Positions 45,903 to 55,191 of a stretch of 64,000 bases of DNA are shown piece after piece. The DNA is from Flavobacterium crassostreae (GTDB lineage Bacteria > Bacteroidota > Bacteroidia > Flavobacteriales > Flavobacteriaceae): the NCBI RefSeq assembly GCF_001831475.1, contig NZ_CP017688.1, forward strand, positions 2,046,001 through 2,110,000, in the 5' to 3' direction. Under the pieces are notes generated by a model, which saw only the letters and a program-made list of their open reading frames with translations, was not told where the DNA came from and ran no database searches. Every line of letters begins with the position of its first letter. Within the stretch, counting starts at the first letter, position 1. Position numbers and translations under genes: made by a program.

Positions 45903-47099
45903 CTATTCCTCTTTTGCATTGTCCTCTAATTGGAACGGATAGGCACCAAAAAGAACGGCTAAATTGCGTACTTTATACGTTTTTCGAGTCATCTTGTTAG
46001 ACAAAGCAACAATCGTTACTGCCTCTTTAGGTAGTGTAATGTAAGAAGAAGTGTTGCCATGCCACCAGCCATTATGAAAATAAAAATTTTGTCCTGTAGG
46101 CCAATTAATCATTCGTATTCCTAATCCATAATTGTTTTTGCCCCGGTGCTCGTTGCTATAGCCTATAAAGGCTTGTTGCAAAAGTTTGGGATCCAAATAA
46201 ACCGCAGCATTGCGGCCTTGGTCAAATTTTAGCAAATCTCTAGGGGTAGAGTATATATTTTTGTCTCCATATATTGCATCCAAATAATCTAAATTAACTT
46301 TAGAAAAATTTCCTCTATAAGAAGGTACCGCTACATCTTTATCCCTATCATAATCAAAAACATAGGTATTGTGCATCTTTAAAGGTTTAAAGATAAGATT
46401 AGTCATGGCCTGACTGTAAGACAAACCGGTTATTTTTTCAATAATAAGCGCCAATACTGCATAATTGGTATTGCAATAACTAAAACGAGTATTGGTTTTA
46501 AACTCTAATGCAATGGCTTTGGTTGCCATAATAGTTACAATGTCTGTGTTTCGGAGTATTTTATGGCGGTCCCAAACACCTTTTTTTTCGGTAAAATAAG
46601 CATAATTGCGCATCCCAGACCGGTGGTTTAATAACGTTTGAATAGTAATCTCCGGGTATGGAAAGTTTTTTAATATAGAATTGACTTTTTGGTCTAAGCT
46701 AATTTTATTTGCTCCTATAAGTTGCAATACCGCCGTAGCAGTCATAACCTTGCTAACCGAGGCAATGTGCAATGCAGTAGTACTGTCCATGGGTTGTTTA
46801 GTACTATAATTTGCTATTCCTTGGTATTTTTCATAAATTATATGTCCATTTTTGGCTACCAAAACACTCCCATTTAAGCTATTGTTAGGCCAATTTTTGT
46901 TACAAAAATGCGCTATTGCTTGGTGGGTAGCCATCGTGTAGGTATCGGAGAGTTTAGGCCCTTTTTTGAGGGCATCCTGAATTGGTTCTTCGGTAGTTTT
47001 GGCAGTTTTCTCAATCGACTTGTTTTTTTGGTTACACGCATTAAATACGAGTGCCAACAAGAGTAATTGTAGTATATTTACTTTTTTTATAAAAATCAT
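45903..47099 (-). CDS. Class C beta-lactamase-like serine hydrolase (lipoprotein)
   Basis: The 398-residue protein has a lipoprotein signal (MIFIKKVNILQLLLLALVFNAC, in parts) and a beta-lactamase/D-Ala-D-Ala peptidase-like fold with SVSK as the catalytic SxxK, YCN as YxN and HNGWWHG at the third motif. The start is set at ATG 47099, since a -7 box at 47121-47128 overlaps the alternative ATG at 47123. Probable roles are peptidoglycan or ester hydrolysis at the cell envelope; a true beta-lactamase is unlikely. Confidence 0.9.
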   Translation of the reverse strand: MIFIKKVNILQLLLLALVFNACNQKNKSIEKTAKTTEEPIQDALKKGPKLSDTYTMATHQAIAHFCNKNWPNNSLNGSVLVAKNGHIIYEKYQGIANYSTKQPMDSTTALHIASVSKVMTATAVLQLIGANKISLDQKVNSILKNFPYPEITIQTLLNHRSGMRNYAYFTEKKGVWDRHKILRNTDIVTIMATKAIALEFKTNTRFSYCNTNYAVLALIIEKITGLSYSQAMTNLIFKPLKMHNTYVFDYDRDKDVAVPSYRGNFSKVNLDYLDAIYGDKNIYSTPRDLLKFDQGRNAAVYLDPKLLQQAFIGYSNEHRGKNNYGLGIRMINWPTGQNFYFHNGWWHGNTSSYITLPKEAVTIVALSNKMTRKTYKVRNLAVLFGAYPFQLEDNAKEE

Positions 47100-47120
47100 C
47101 TGTTTTTTTGTAATGTAGCG

Positions 47121-47128
47121 CAAATGTA
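47121..47128 (-). promoter_or_regulatory. -7 box of serine hydrolase gene
   Basis: The minus strand reads TACATTTG, a match to TAnnTTTG. It places the transcription start near 47114 and excludes ATG 47123 as the start codon. Confidence 0.6.
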
Positions 47129-47327
47129 TCGAATTATACTATTTAATTATTTGCATGCGTTTTTAAATGCAAACCATCAGTAACGGATTTAAGTATCTTT
47201 TATTTTGTATCTTTTTGAAATTCAGTAACTAAAAAAATAGATAATAATAATTATAAAAAAATTTAACAAAATAATATTAAATTGTTATATTGTCAATACT
47301 ATTTATAAAAAACAAACCCACTACACT

Positions 47328-48530
47328 ATGAAATTTGGAATCATCAAAGAAAGAAAGACCCCGCCAGATAGAAGGGTAGTATTTACCCCTGATGCGCTAG
47401 TTACCATTACAGAAACGTATCCCGATGCTCGTGTAGCGGTAGAATCTTCGGATATTCGATTTTTTTCGGACCAGCAATATCGTGATGCAGGTATAGAGGT
47501 CTGTAGTGATCTCGAGGATTGTGCCGTTTTATTTGGTGTAAAAGAGGTTCCTGTGGCTAATTTGATACCCAACAAAGCCTATTTCTTTTTTTCGCATACC
47601 ATAAAAAAACAACCCTATAATCGGGATTTATTACGAGCTATTCTGGACAAAAAAATTGATCTATATGATCACGAAACAATTGTAGATAGCGCCAACAAAC
47701 GCTTAATAGGTTTTGGGCGTTACGCTGGTATTGTGGGTGCCTACAACACTATTAGAGCCTTTGGTATTAAGTTTGAATTGTTTAAGCTACCCAAGGCAGA
47801 AACCCTTTCGGGAAAAGATGCCTTAATCACGCAATTAAAACGTATTGTTTTTCCGCCTATAAAATTTGTAGTTACCGGTAGTGGCAAAGCAGGGGGCGGC
47901 ATACAAGAGGTTTTAGATGCCATAAAAATCAAACGAGTTACCGTTACAGATTATTTGACCAAAAATTATGACCAAGCAGTCTATGCACAAATAGATGTTT
48001 TAGACTACAACAAGCGTAAAGATGGGCAGCTACTTGATTTTAAAGATTTTTATACCAATCCTAAAGATTACGTTAGTGATTTTGAACGTTTTACAAAAGT
48101 ATCGGATATTTTAATAACAGGACATTTTCACGGAATTAATGCCCCAGATATTCTGACCAAAACCATGCTACAGGCTAGAGATTGCAAACTAAAAGTAGTT
48201 GGAGATGTTTCGTGCGATATTGCGGGTCCAATTGCCTGCACTCTTAGAGCCTCTACAATTGCAGAACCTATATACGGCTATTTGCCCGATACCCATCAAG
48301 AAGTAGATTTTTTTCACCCTGCAGCAATTGTAGTTATGGCAGTAGACAATCTGCCTTGCGAACTGCCTAAAGATGCTAGTGAAGGCTTTGGTGCTATGTT
48401 TATGCAACACGTAATTCCAGCATTTTTTAACGGAGATGCAGACGGAATTTTGGCACGAGCAAAAGTAACAGACAAAGGAAAACTGACTCCAAAATTTAGT
48501 TACCTGCAAGAATATGTAGACGGATTGTAA
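47328..48530 (+). CDS. Saccharopine dehydrogenase-like NAD(P)-dependent oxidoreductase
   Basis: The 400-residue protein has the alanine dehydrogenase/PNT N-terminal fold (MKFGIIKERKTPPDRRVVFTP, in parts) with Lys72 in GVKEVP and His90 in FFSHTIKKQ, matching the catalytic Lys/His of lysine-forming saccharopine dehydrogenase. The dinucleotide loop is GSGKAGGG (184-191). It may act in lysine metabolism. It is monocistronic, with a terminator following at about 48669-48703. Confidence 0.87.
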   Translation: MKFGIIKERKTPPDRRVVFTPDALVTITETYPDARVAVESSDIRFFSDQQYRDAGIEVCSDLEDCAVLFGVKEVPVANLIPNKAYFFFSHTIKKQPYNRDLLRAILDKKIDLYDHETIVDSANKRLIGFGRYAGIVGAYNTIRAFGIKFELFKLPKAETLSGKDALITQLKRIVFPPIKFVVTGSGKAGGGIQEVLDAIKIKRVTVTDYLTKNYDQAVYAQIDVLDYNKRKDGQLLDFKDFYTNPKDYVSDFERFTKVSDILITGHFHGINAPDILTKTMLQARDCKLKVVGDVSCDIAGPIACTLRASTIAEPIYGYLPDTHQEVDFFHPAAIVVMAVDNLPCELPKDASEGFGAMFMQHVIPAFFNGDADGILARAKVTDKGKLTPKFSYLQEYVDGL

Positions 48531-48668
48531 CCTTTTGATTGTATTATAGTTGAGCGTATTCTAGGCCATCTAAATGGAGGGCAAAGAGTCTGTTGAATTT
48601 AAAAATTGGAGTTTTTAAGGACAGCAGTTACTACTATAGATCCGTTAGGCGAGATCTCTAAAAACGCC

Positions 48669-48703
48669 AAAAAAAGGGATCGCTTTAGGCTATCCCTTTT
48701 TTT
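48669..48703. terminator. Bidirectional terminator
   Basis: AAAAAAAGGGAT and ATCCCTTTTTTT form a 12-bp stem with an 11-base loop. It lies between convergent genes and can serve both strands. Confidence 0.85.
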
Positions 48704-48822
48704 GATTTATGGTCTATTAAATTAGTTGCTAATTAGATAATACCAATTTTAGTTTCAAGGCAAAACAAAGGAGAACTAAATTGCCAAAGCATTAACTCAT
48801 AGCCGTACGTTTTGCCAGAAAA

Positions 48823-49941
48823 TTAAAGGTCTTTTCGGAAAGTTTTTCTGCGGCAGTGAACCTCTGGGTTAAAATGCTTCCAGAGATTATGTACAGCGGT
48901 ATTATCGGCCAATTCTGGAGTTCTAAAACAATTTTGAATGCCTTTTTCTTTAAAGGTGTGGTAGTATTCGTTAAAAATTATTGCAGTAACGGCTTTATTT
49001 TGAAAATCAGGATGTACTCCAATAAGATAAAACAATACGTCTTTACTGTGTTTTTTGGCTTTTAATAAATGCAGAAAACCAAATGGAAATAGTTTTCCTT
49101 TAGCTTTCTGTAAAGCTCTAGAAAACGAAGGCATAACAATACTAAAGGCTACAATATTGTGGTCTTTGTCTTCCACAAATTTAATATATTCGGGATTAAT
49201 TAAACTAATGTATTTTTTTTTGAAATAGTCTTTTTGTGTATCCGATATGGCTACAAACGAAGACAAATTAGCATAAGAGGCATTAAAGAGGTCAAACATT
49301 TTGTCTACATGCGGCATTACCTCTTGGGTGGTTTTAAAATTAAGAGGACTTAATTGGTATCTTTTTTTGACCAAATCATTGGCTTTCTCAAAAAACTCGG
49401 GTTTAACATTTTTAAACGGAAATGTACTCTCAATATATTCTTTTTCGGTGGTGTAGCCTAGTTCTTCAAAGTGCTTGGCATAATACGGGTGGTTGTACCA
49501 AGTAATCATGGTGCCTAATTGATCAAAACCTTCGGTTAGAACGCCTACTTTATCTAAATTAGAGAATCCCATTGGGCCTTCAACGTAGGTTAAATTGTTT
49601 TTGAGCCCTAATTCATAGACTTTATTTAATAGGGCTTTGGTTACTTCTATGTTGTCTATAACATCAAACCATCCAAACCGTACTTTCTTTTTTGCTTGGC
49701 CATTAACTTCGCTCCAATTTATTATGGCAGCAATTCGGCCAACTATAACCTCATTTTGATAAGCAATATAAAAATAAGCTTCGGCATTTTCAAAGGCCGG
49801 ATTTTTTGTTTTGTCAAAAGACTCTAACTCATCGGCAATAATAGGCGGCACCCAGTACGGATTGTCTTTATATAATGAAAATGGAAATTTTATGTATTGC
49901 GTTAACTCTTTTTTGGTTATTGCTTCTTTTATTGTAATCAT
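48823..49941 (-). CDS. GNAT-like N-acetyltransferase (YghO type)
   Basis: The 372-residue soluble protein has two GNAT-like halves. The first contains YFYIAYQNEVIVGRIAAI and YVEGPMGFSNLDKVGVLTEGFD; the second has LFYLIGVHPDFQNKAVTAII with a cofactor-loop-like segment. It resembles the YghO family of large acyltransferases. The acyl acceptor is unknown. Confidence 0.75.
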   Translation of the reverse strand: MITIKEAITKKELTQYIKFPFSLYKDNPYWVPPIIADELESFDKTKNPAFENAEAYFYIAYQNEVIVGRIAAIINWSEVNGQAKKKVRFGWFDVIDNIEVTKALLNKVYELGLKNNLTYVEGPMGFSNLDKVGVLTEGFDQLGTMITWYNHPYYAKHFEELGYTTEKEYIESTFPFKNVKPEFFEKANDLVKKRYQLSPLNFKTTQEVMPHVDKMFDLFNASYANLSSFVAISDTQKDYFKKKYISLINPEYIKFVEDKDHNIVAFSIVMPSFSRALQKAKGKLFPFGFLHLLKAKKHSKDVLFYLIGVHPDFQNKAVTAIIFNEYYHTFKEKGIQNCFRTPELADNTAVHNLWKHFNPEVHCRRKTFRKDL

Positions 49942-49979
49942 GTTTTTTTGCTAAAATTGTATCCTTAGGGTTGCCCTTT

Positions 49980-50921
49980 TTATTTCTTTTTAGATTTGGA
50001 TTTTTTGTTGTTTCCTTTGTCTTTATTGATTCTTACCTCTTTATACTTGGCATCATAACGCCAAGAAAAACCAATACCTCCGTACAAAATAGAAGGAGTG
50101 TCTTTGAGACTACTACTTATAGAGGCATCTATTTGCATGTCTTCATTTAGTAAGTAGGCTGCTCCACCTCGGACTATGGCATCACTATAAACATCACTTT
50201 TAAAGCCTTGGTTTTCTAAAAATCCAGACCATTTTTCATTAAATCCTTTGGTTAAGGTCAATACATAACCATAACTAGGATAGTCTGTTGTGATGTAGTC
50301 TGCAATTAGGTTGGTCACAAAAACCCAGCTTCCGTCACCAAGGTGGTTTTGGGTTATCAGCATAATTTTGGGAGAGATGCCCCCATTGTAGTTATTCAAT
50401 AAAGGGGTTTTGTTGGAGTAGGCGTAGGGGTTGTTATCGGAGGTAAAATTAGCTCCTGCAAATACTGAAACTGCCGGAATAAGCTGGCGCCATTTAAAAC
50501 GGTGGTTTGCTTTCCAGCTAAATAGGTTTGGTTTTTCTTCGTAATTTTTAAATGGATCATAAAACAAATATTTTGCTCCCAAAACGGTTTGTTTTAATGC
50601 GGATCTATTGCTTTCTACAAATTGAGAGCTAAGTTTTTCGTTTTGATATTGCAAATCTACAACCAACTCTAGGTTTTCTTTAAAAACACCCCATCTAAGT
50701 GTGGCATCCAGACCAAAGCCATTGGCATCATAATTTAATAAATTATGGTGTTGTTTGATACCATAAATACCTACTTCTGCCTGAATTACTGTTTTACCTA
50801 CGGCATAGGCAGACATGGTTTCTCCAGGTCTATTGGAGTTAATGATGTCTGTGTGTTGGGCATAAGAGACGCCAGAAGCGGTCAGAAGCGTTAGCAGGAG
50901 TTTAAATTTATTTTGGAACAT
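49980..50921 (-). CDS. Outer-membrane beta-barrel protein (phenol-degradation MetA-like transporter family)
   Basis: The 313-residue protein has a Sec signal (LLLTLLTASGVSYAQ) and alternating amphipathic strands such as FGLDATLRWGVFKENLELVVDLQYQ. The start NSNRPGETMSAYAVGKTVIQAEVG is typical of this putative transporter family. It ends in a Lys-rich tail. A -7 box TACATTTG lies at 50953-50960 on the minus strand. Confidence 0.8.
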   Translation of the reverse strand: MFQNKFKLLLTLLTASGVSYAQHTDIINSNRPGETMSAYAVGKTVIQAEVGIYGIKQHHNLLNYDANGFGLDATLRWGVFKENLELVVDLQYQNEKLSSQFVESNRSALKQTVLGAKYLFYDPFKNYEEKPNLFSWKANHRFKWRQLIPAVSVFAGANFTSDNNPYAYSNKTPLLNNYNGGISPKIMLITQNHLGDGSWVFVTNLIADYITTDYPSYGYVLTLTKGFNEKWSGFLENQGFKSDVYSDAIVRGGAAYLLNEDMQIDASISSSLKDTPSILYGGIGFSWRYDAKYKEVRINKDKGNNKKSKSKKK

Positions 50922-50952
50922 GGGTTTTGTATTTAAAAATTGTATCGTTTTT

Positions 50953-51001
50953 CAAATGTACTATATTTTATTATTTATTTAAGAATGATAGTTTAGTTTT
51001 G
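50953..51001. promoter_or_regulatory. Divergent promoter pair (outer-membrane protein and DUF4834)
   Basis: Minus strand TACATTTG (50960-50953) serves the outer-membrane protein gene. Plus strand TAGTTTTG (50994-51001) serves DUF4834 with a leader of about 30 nt. Both match TAnnTTTG. Confidence 0.55.
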
Positions 51002-51038
51002 AACGTTTGATTTGTTAATTTTGTAAAAAATTTTGATT

Positions 51039-51320
51039 ATGCAAACAGCTTCTTTTGTAGGTTTTATTAGAACCTTATTTTATATACTAGCATTTTATTA
51101 TATTTTTAAGTTTTTGGCTAAATTATTTTTACCTTTTTTGTTAAAAAAAGTAGTTCAAAAAGCCGAAACAAAATTCCAACAACAGCAACAATACCGACCA
51201 GATAATTCTTGGAACAAGACTACAACCGAGCAAGAGGTGTTTTATAAACCGCCAACCTCCCAAAATAGATCTTCAACCAAAAAGGTAGGAGACTACGTAG
51301 ATTACGAAGAAATAGATTAA
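51039..51320 (+). CDS. DUF4834 family protein
   Basis: The 93-residue protein has one N-terminal membrane helix (FVGFIRTLFYILAFYYIFKFLAKLF, in parts) and a cytoplasmic tail rich in Gln and Thr ending VGDYVDYEEID. The ATG at 51039 is preferred over the in-frame TTG at 51033. DUF4834 is a Bacteroidota family of unknown role, commonly placed before YfhO-like genes, as here. Confidence 0.88.
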   Translation: MQTASFVGFIRTLFYILAFYYIFKFLAKLFLPFLLKKVVQKAETKFQQQQQYRPDNSWNKTTTEQEVFYKPPTSQNRSSTKKVGDYVDYEEID

Positions 51321-51369
51321 GTTTGCCTGTGTTTTGTATCTAATTCCTATCTCTTAAAAAGTTTTAAAA

Positions 51370-53796
51370 TTGAAAATTATAAATAAGTTATACCCACACG
51401 CAATTGCTATTTTTGGTTTTGTTATTGTTTCTTTACTTTACTTTTATCCTGTATTGCAAGGCAAACAAATTTTTCAGTCTGATATTGTTCAATACACCGG
51501 AATGGCCAAAGAACAAAATGATTTTAGAGCAGTAACACACACAGAACCTTACTGGACCAACAGCTCTTTTGGAGGAATGCCCACGTATCAATTAGGAGCA
51601 AAATACCCGCACGATTATATAGGCGCTATAGATGATGCTTTGCGTTTTTTGCCCCGGCCTGCAGATTATTTATTTTTGTATTTCTTGGGTTTTTATGGTT
51701 TGCTTTTGGTGCTAAAAATAGATCCTTTAAAGGCATTTATTGGATCCTTGGCCTTCGGTTTTTCTACCTATTTAATCATCATATTAGGAGTTGGGCATAA
51801 TGCCAAAGCCCACGCTATTGCGTATATGCCACTTGTAATTGCAGGATTTTTATTGGTATTTAAAAAAAGATATTTATTAGGTGGTTTGCTAACCATGTTT
51901 GCCAGTGCATTGGAGATTAATGCCAACCACTTTCAGATGACCTATTATTTATTACTTTTTTTGCTACTACTCTCGGGCTATTTTATATACCAAGAGCTCA
52001 AAAATAAAGCGTACCAATCCGTACTAAAATCTTTAGGATACCTAGCCATTGCCGGAATTTTGGCCGTTGGAGCCAATGCAACCAATTTATTAGCCACGGC
52101 AGAATATGCAGGATTTAGTATCCGGTCTAAGAGTGAATTGACCTACAATCCGGATGGCTCTCCAAACACTACCAGTAGTGCCATGACCAAAGACTATATT
52201 ACAGAATATAGCTACGGAGTTTTAGAGAGTTTTAATTTAATTGCACCCAGAATATTTGGTGGCTCCAACAGTGAAGCCGTAGGTAAAGACAGCCAAATGT
52301 ATACTTTGATGTTAAATAACGGAGTTCCAGAGGCGCAAGCAGCAGATTTTGTTTCAGGAATGCCTACCTATTGGGGAGACCAACCCATTGTAGCGGCACC
52401 AGCATATATAGGAGTAGTGGTTTTCTTTCTGGCTGTTTTGGCCTTGTTTGTAGAGAACAGAAAAGTTAGATACGTTTTTGCTGCAGGAGCAATGGCATCC
52501 TTGATGCTTTCTTGGGGCAAAAATTTCCCGTTATTGACGGATTTTTTTATTGACTATGTCCCAATGTATGATAAATTTAGAGCCGTTTCGTCCATACAAG
52601 TTATTCTAGAACTATGTTTGCCTGTGCTTGCAATAATGGGGTTACAATCTTTTTTTAGGTTAGAAAAATCCCAGCAATGGAAACCATTATGGCAAACCAG
52701 CGCCATTAGTTTTGGAATTATACTAATTTTATTTTTAAGCAAAAGCATGTTCCGTTTTTCGGGAGCCAATGATGGTTATTATTTAGAAAGCTATGGGCCG
52801 GAATTTGTGGACGCATTAGTGAGCGATAGAAAGAGCTTGTTTAGTGCAGATTTGTTGCGCTCTGCTTTTTTTATAATGCTTGCGGGTGGTACTTTATGGT
52901 TTTTTATTAAAAATAAAATTGCTCAAAATACCGCCATCATTCTAGTGGGGTTGTTTTTAGTTTCGGATTTGTTTTTTGTAGATAAAAAATACGTTTCAAA
53001 CAAAGATTTTGTTTCCAAACAAAATGTAGAAACGCCTTTTCAGGAAACCCCGACAGACCACCAAATTTTAAAAGATACCACGGTATACCGCGTTTTTGAA
53101 GTTCAAGATTTGATGGGCGCCAGAACCTCTTATTTTCATAAATCTATTGGAGGATATAGTGCCGTTAGACCACGCAGAGTACAGCAATTGTTTGATTATC
53201 AGTTGGCTAAAAATAACTTAGAGATGCTTAATATGCTCAATGTTAAGTATGTGATACAAAAAGATAAAGAAGGAAAAGATTTTCCGGTACGTAATCCAGA
53301 TGCAAACGGTAATGCATGGTTTGTAAAAGAGGTAAAGTTGGTAAATAAAGCCAACGACGAAATGCGCCTTTTGGATAAAATAGATACCAAACAACTGGCT
53401 ATTTTTAACATTCATTTGCATGGAGATAAGTTTAAAAACGCCCGATTAAAAAGAAATTTAGACACCACTGGAACCCTACTTTTAACTACCTACAAGCCCA
53501 ATTATTTAAAATATAACTCCAAAAGCAATAGCGAAGGATTGGCTGTTTTTTCTGAAATTTATTATGAAAAAGGATGGAATGCGTATGTAGACGGCATAAA
53601 GACATCGCATTTTCCGGTTAATTATGTGTTAAGAGCCATGATGGTCCCTGCTGGAAACCATACTATTGAATTTAAATTTGAACCCGAAGTAGTAAAAACC
53701 GGTAGCACAATTACCCTAATTAGTACTATACTTATGTTGCTGCTTTTGATTGGAGGTATTTATTTAGAAAAAAAGAAAAAATTAGACTCTCTCTAG
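51370..53796 (+). CDS. YfhO-like polytopic membrane protein
   Basis: The 808-residue protein has about twelve membrane helices in the first 550 residues, then a soluble domain of about 220 residues, then a final helix. The motifs SDIVQYTGMAKEQNDF and WTNSSFGGMPTYQ near the N-terminus are typical of the family. It starts with TTG at 51370, as no ATG lies before the first helix. Members carry out lipid-linked sugar transfer to polymers at the outer face of the membrane. Confidence 0.85.
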   Translation: MKIINKLYPHAIAIFGFVIVSLLYFYPVLQGKQIFQSDIVQYTGMAKEQNDFRAVTHTEPYWTNSSFGGMPTYQLGAKYPHDYIGAIDDALRFLPRPADYLFLYFLGFYGLLLVLKIDPLKAFIGSLAFGFSTYLIIILGVGHNAKAHAIAYMPLVIAGFLLVFKKRYLLGGLLTMFASALEINANHFQMTYYLLLFLLLLSGYFIYQELKNKAYQSVLKSLGYLAIAGILAVGANATNLLATAEYAGFSIRSKSELTYNPDGSPNTTSSAMTKDYITEYSYGVLESFNLIAPRIFGGSNSEAVGKDSQMYTLMLNNGVPEAQAADFVSGMPTYWGDQPIVAAPAYIGVVVFFLAVLALFVENRKVRYVFAAGAMASLMLSWGKNFPLLTDFFIDYVPMYDKFRAVSSIQVILELCLPVLAIMGLQSFFRLEKSQQWKPLWQTSAISFGIILILFLSKSMFRFSGANDGYYLESYGPEFVDALVSDRKSLFSADLLRSAFFIMLAGGTLWFFIKNKIAQNTAIILVGLFLVSDLFFVDKKYVSNKDFVSKQNVETPFQETPTDHQILKDTTVYRVFEVQDLMGARTSYFHKSIGGYSAVRPRRVQQLFDYQLAKNNLEMLNMLNVKYVIQKDKEGKDFPVRNPDANGNAWFVKEVKLVNKANDEMRLLDKIDTKQLAIFNIHLHGDKFKNARLKRNLDTTGTLLLTTYKPNYLKYNSKSNSEGLAVFSEIYYEKGWNAYVDGIKTSHFPVNYVLRAMMVPAGNHTIEFKFEPEVVKTGSTITLISTILMLLLLIGGIYLEKKKKLDSL

Positions 53797-53868
53797 ATAA
53801 CTAATTTTTGGTTACTATTCTAAACAACAAATACTATTTTTTAATCTTAGCATGCAATAAACATTATT

Positions 53869-55155
53869 TTGAAGAACAAAAAAATACTAATTATCACCTA
53901 TTATTGGCCTCCAGCGGGTGGTCCAGGAGTACAACGCTGGCTAAAATTTGTTAAATATTTGCCCGAGTTTGGAGTTACGCCTGTAGTCTACATTCCGGAT
54001 AATCCAACCTATCCTATTTTGGATACAGAGTTACAAAACCAGGTTTTAGATACAACAACCATTATTAGACAGCCAATTTTTGAACCCTACCAACTTGCTT
54101 CTTATTTTTCTAAAAACAAAACACAAAAAATAAGTTCTGGAATTATTCCTAACCCAAAAAAACAATCTTTTTTGGATGCTGTTTTTTTATGGATCAGAGG
54201 AAATTTATTTATTCCTGATGCTCGTGTTTTTTGGGTTAAACCCTCGGTTGCTTATCTTGAAAAATATATAGCTACACATAATATTGAGACTATTATCACC
54301 TCAGGACCACCACATAGTTTGCATCTTATTGGCCTAGAATTAAAGAAAAAATTAGCCTTAAATTGGATTGCAGATTTCAGAGATCCCTGGACCACCATTG
54401 GTTACCATAAATCCTTGCGTTTGTCTGGTTTTGCGGCTGCTAAACATAAAAAATTAGAGAAAAAAGTTCTCCATGCTGCGGATACCATTTTGGTTACCAG
54501 CAAAACCACCAAGCTAGAATTTCAGGCAATTACAACCAAACCCATTGCGGTGCTAACCAATGGATATGATGTGGAGCTGGTTCAAAATGAAGCTTTGGAT
54601 ACTGCGTTTTCTTTAGCGCATATTGGTTCGTTTCTCTCGGAGAGAAATCCTATGATTTTGTGGGAATCCATACAAGAATTACTTACCGAAATACCGAATT
54701 TTAAAAACCATTTGGAAATAAAATTAATTGGCGCTATTAGCCAAGAGGTTTTGGCTACAATAGCGCGTTTTGATTTAAATACCTATGTAAATAATTTAGG
54801 ATATGTGTCTCACTCAGAAGCAATTGCGCATCAAAAAAAATCCCAAGTTTTGTTGCTCATCGAAATTGACTCTCCAGATACCAAAAGCATTATCCCAGGC
54901 AAATTATTTGAGTATATGGTTTCTAACCGTCCTATACTTGCTTTAGGTCCCAAGGGTTCTGATTTTGCCGAAATCATTACCAACACCAATACGGGTGTGT
55001 TTTTGGAATATTCTGAAAAACAGAAGTTAAAAAATGTAATTTTGGATTATTATACCCAATTTCTGTCCGGAAAATTACAATCAAATGCGGTTGGCTTACA
55101 GCAATATTCCAGAAAAAATATAACCAAACAATTGGTAGAATTACTAAATAAATAA
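53869..55155 (+). CDS. Glycosyltransferase (GT-B, family 4-like)
   Basis: The 428-residue enzyme has a N-terminal YYWPPAGGPGVQRWLKF loop, ADFRDPWT in the centre, and a C-terminal donor-binding region IPGKLFEYMVSNRPILALGP. It starts with TTG at 53869. It probably adds a sugar to a lipid-linked precursor in polysaccharide assembly. Next to the flippase gene, 36 bp away. Confidence 0.9.
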   Translation: MKNKKILIITYYWPPAGGPGVQRWLKFVKYLPEFGVTPVVYIPDNPTYPILDTELQNQVLDTTTIIRQPIFEPYQLASYFSKNKTQKISSGIIPNPKKQSFLDAVFLWIRGNLFIPDARVFWVKPSVAYLEKYIATHNIETIITSGPPHSLHLIGLELKKKLALNWIADFRDPWTTIGYHKSLRLSGFAAAKHKKLEKKVLHAADTILVTSKTTKLEFQAITTKPIAVLTNGYDVELVQNEALDTAFSLAHIGSFLSERNPMILWESIQELLTEIPNFKNHLEIKLIGAISQEVLATIARFDLNTYVNNLGYVSHSEAIAHQKKSQVLLLIEIDSPDTKSIIPGKLFEYMVSNRPILALGPKGSDFAEIITNTNTGVFLEYSEKQKLKNVILDYYTQFLSGKLQSNAVGLQQYSRKNITKQLVELLNK

Positions 55156-55191
55156 TATAAAGAGACTGCTTGCATCTCACCACAACCTCTA

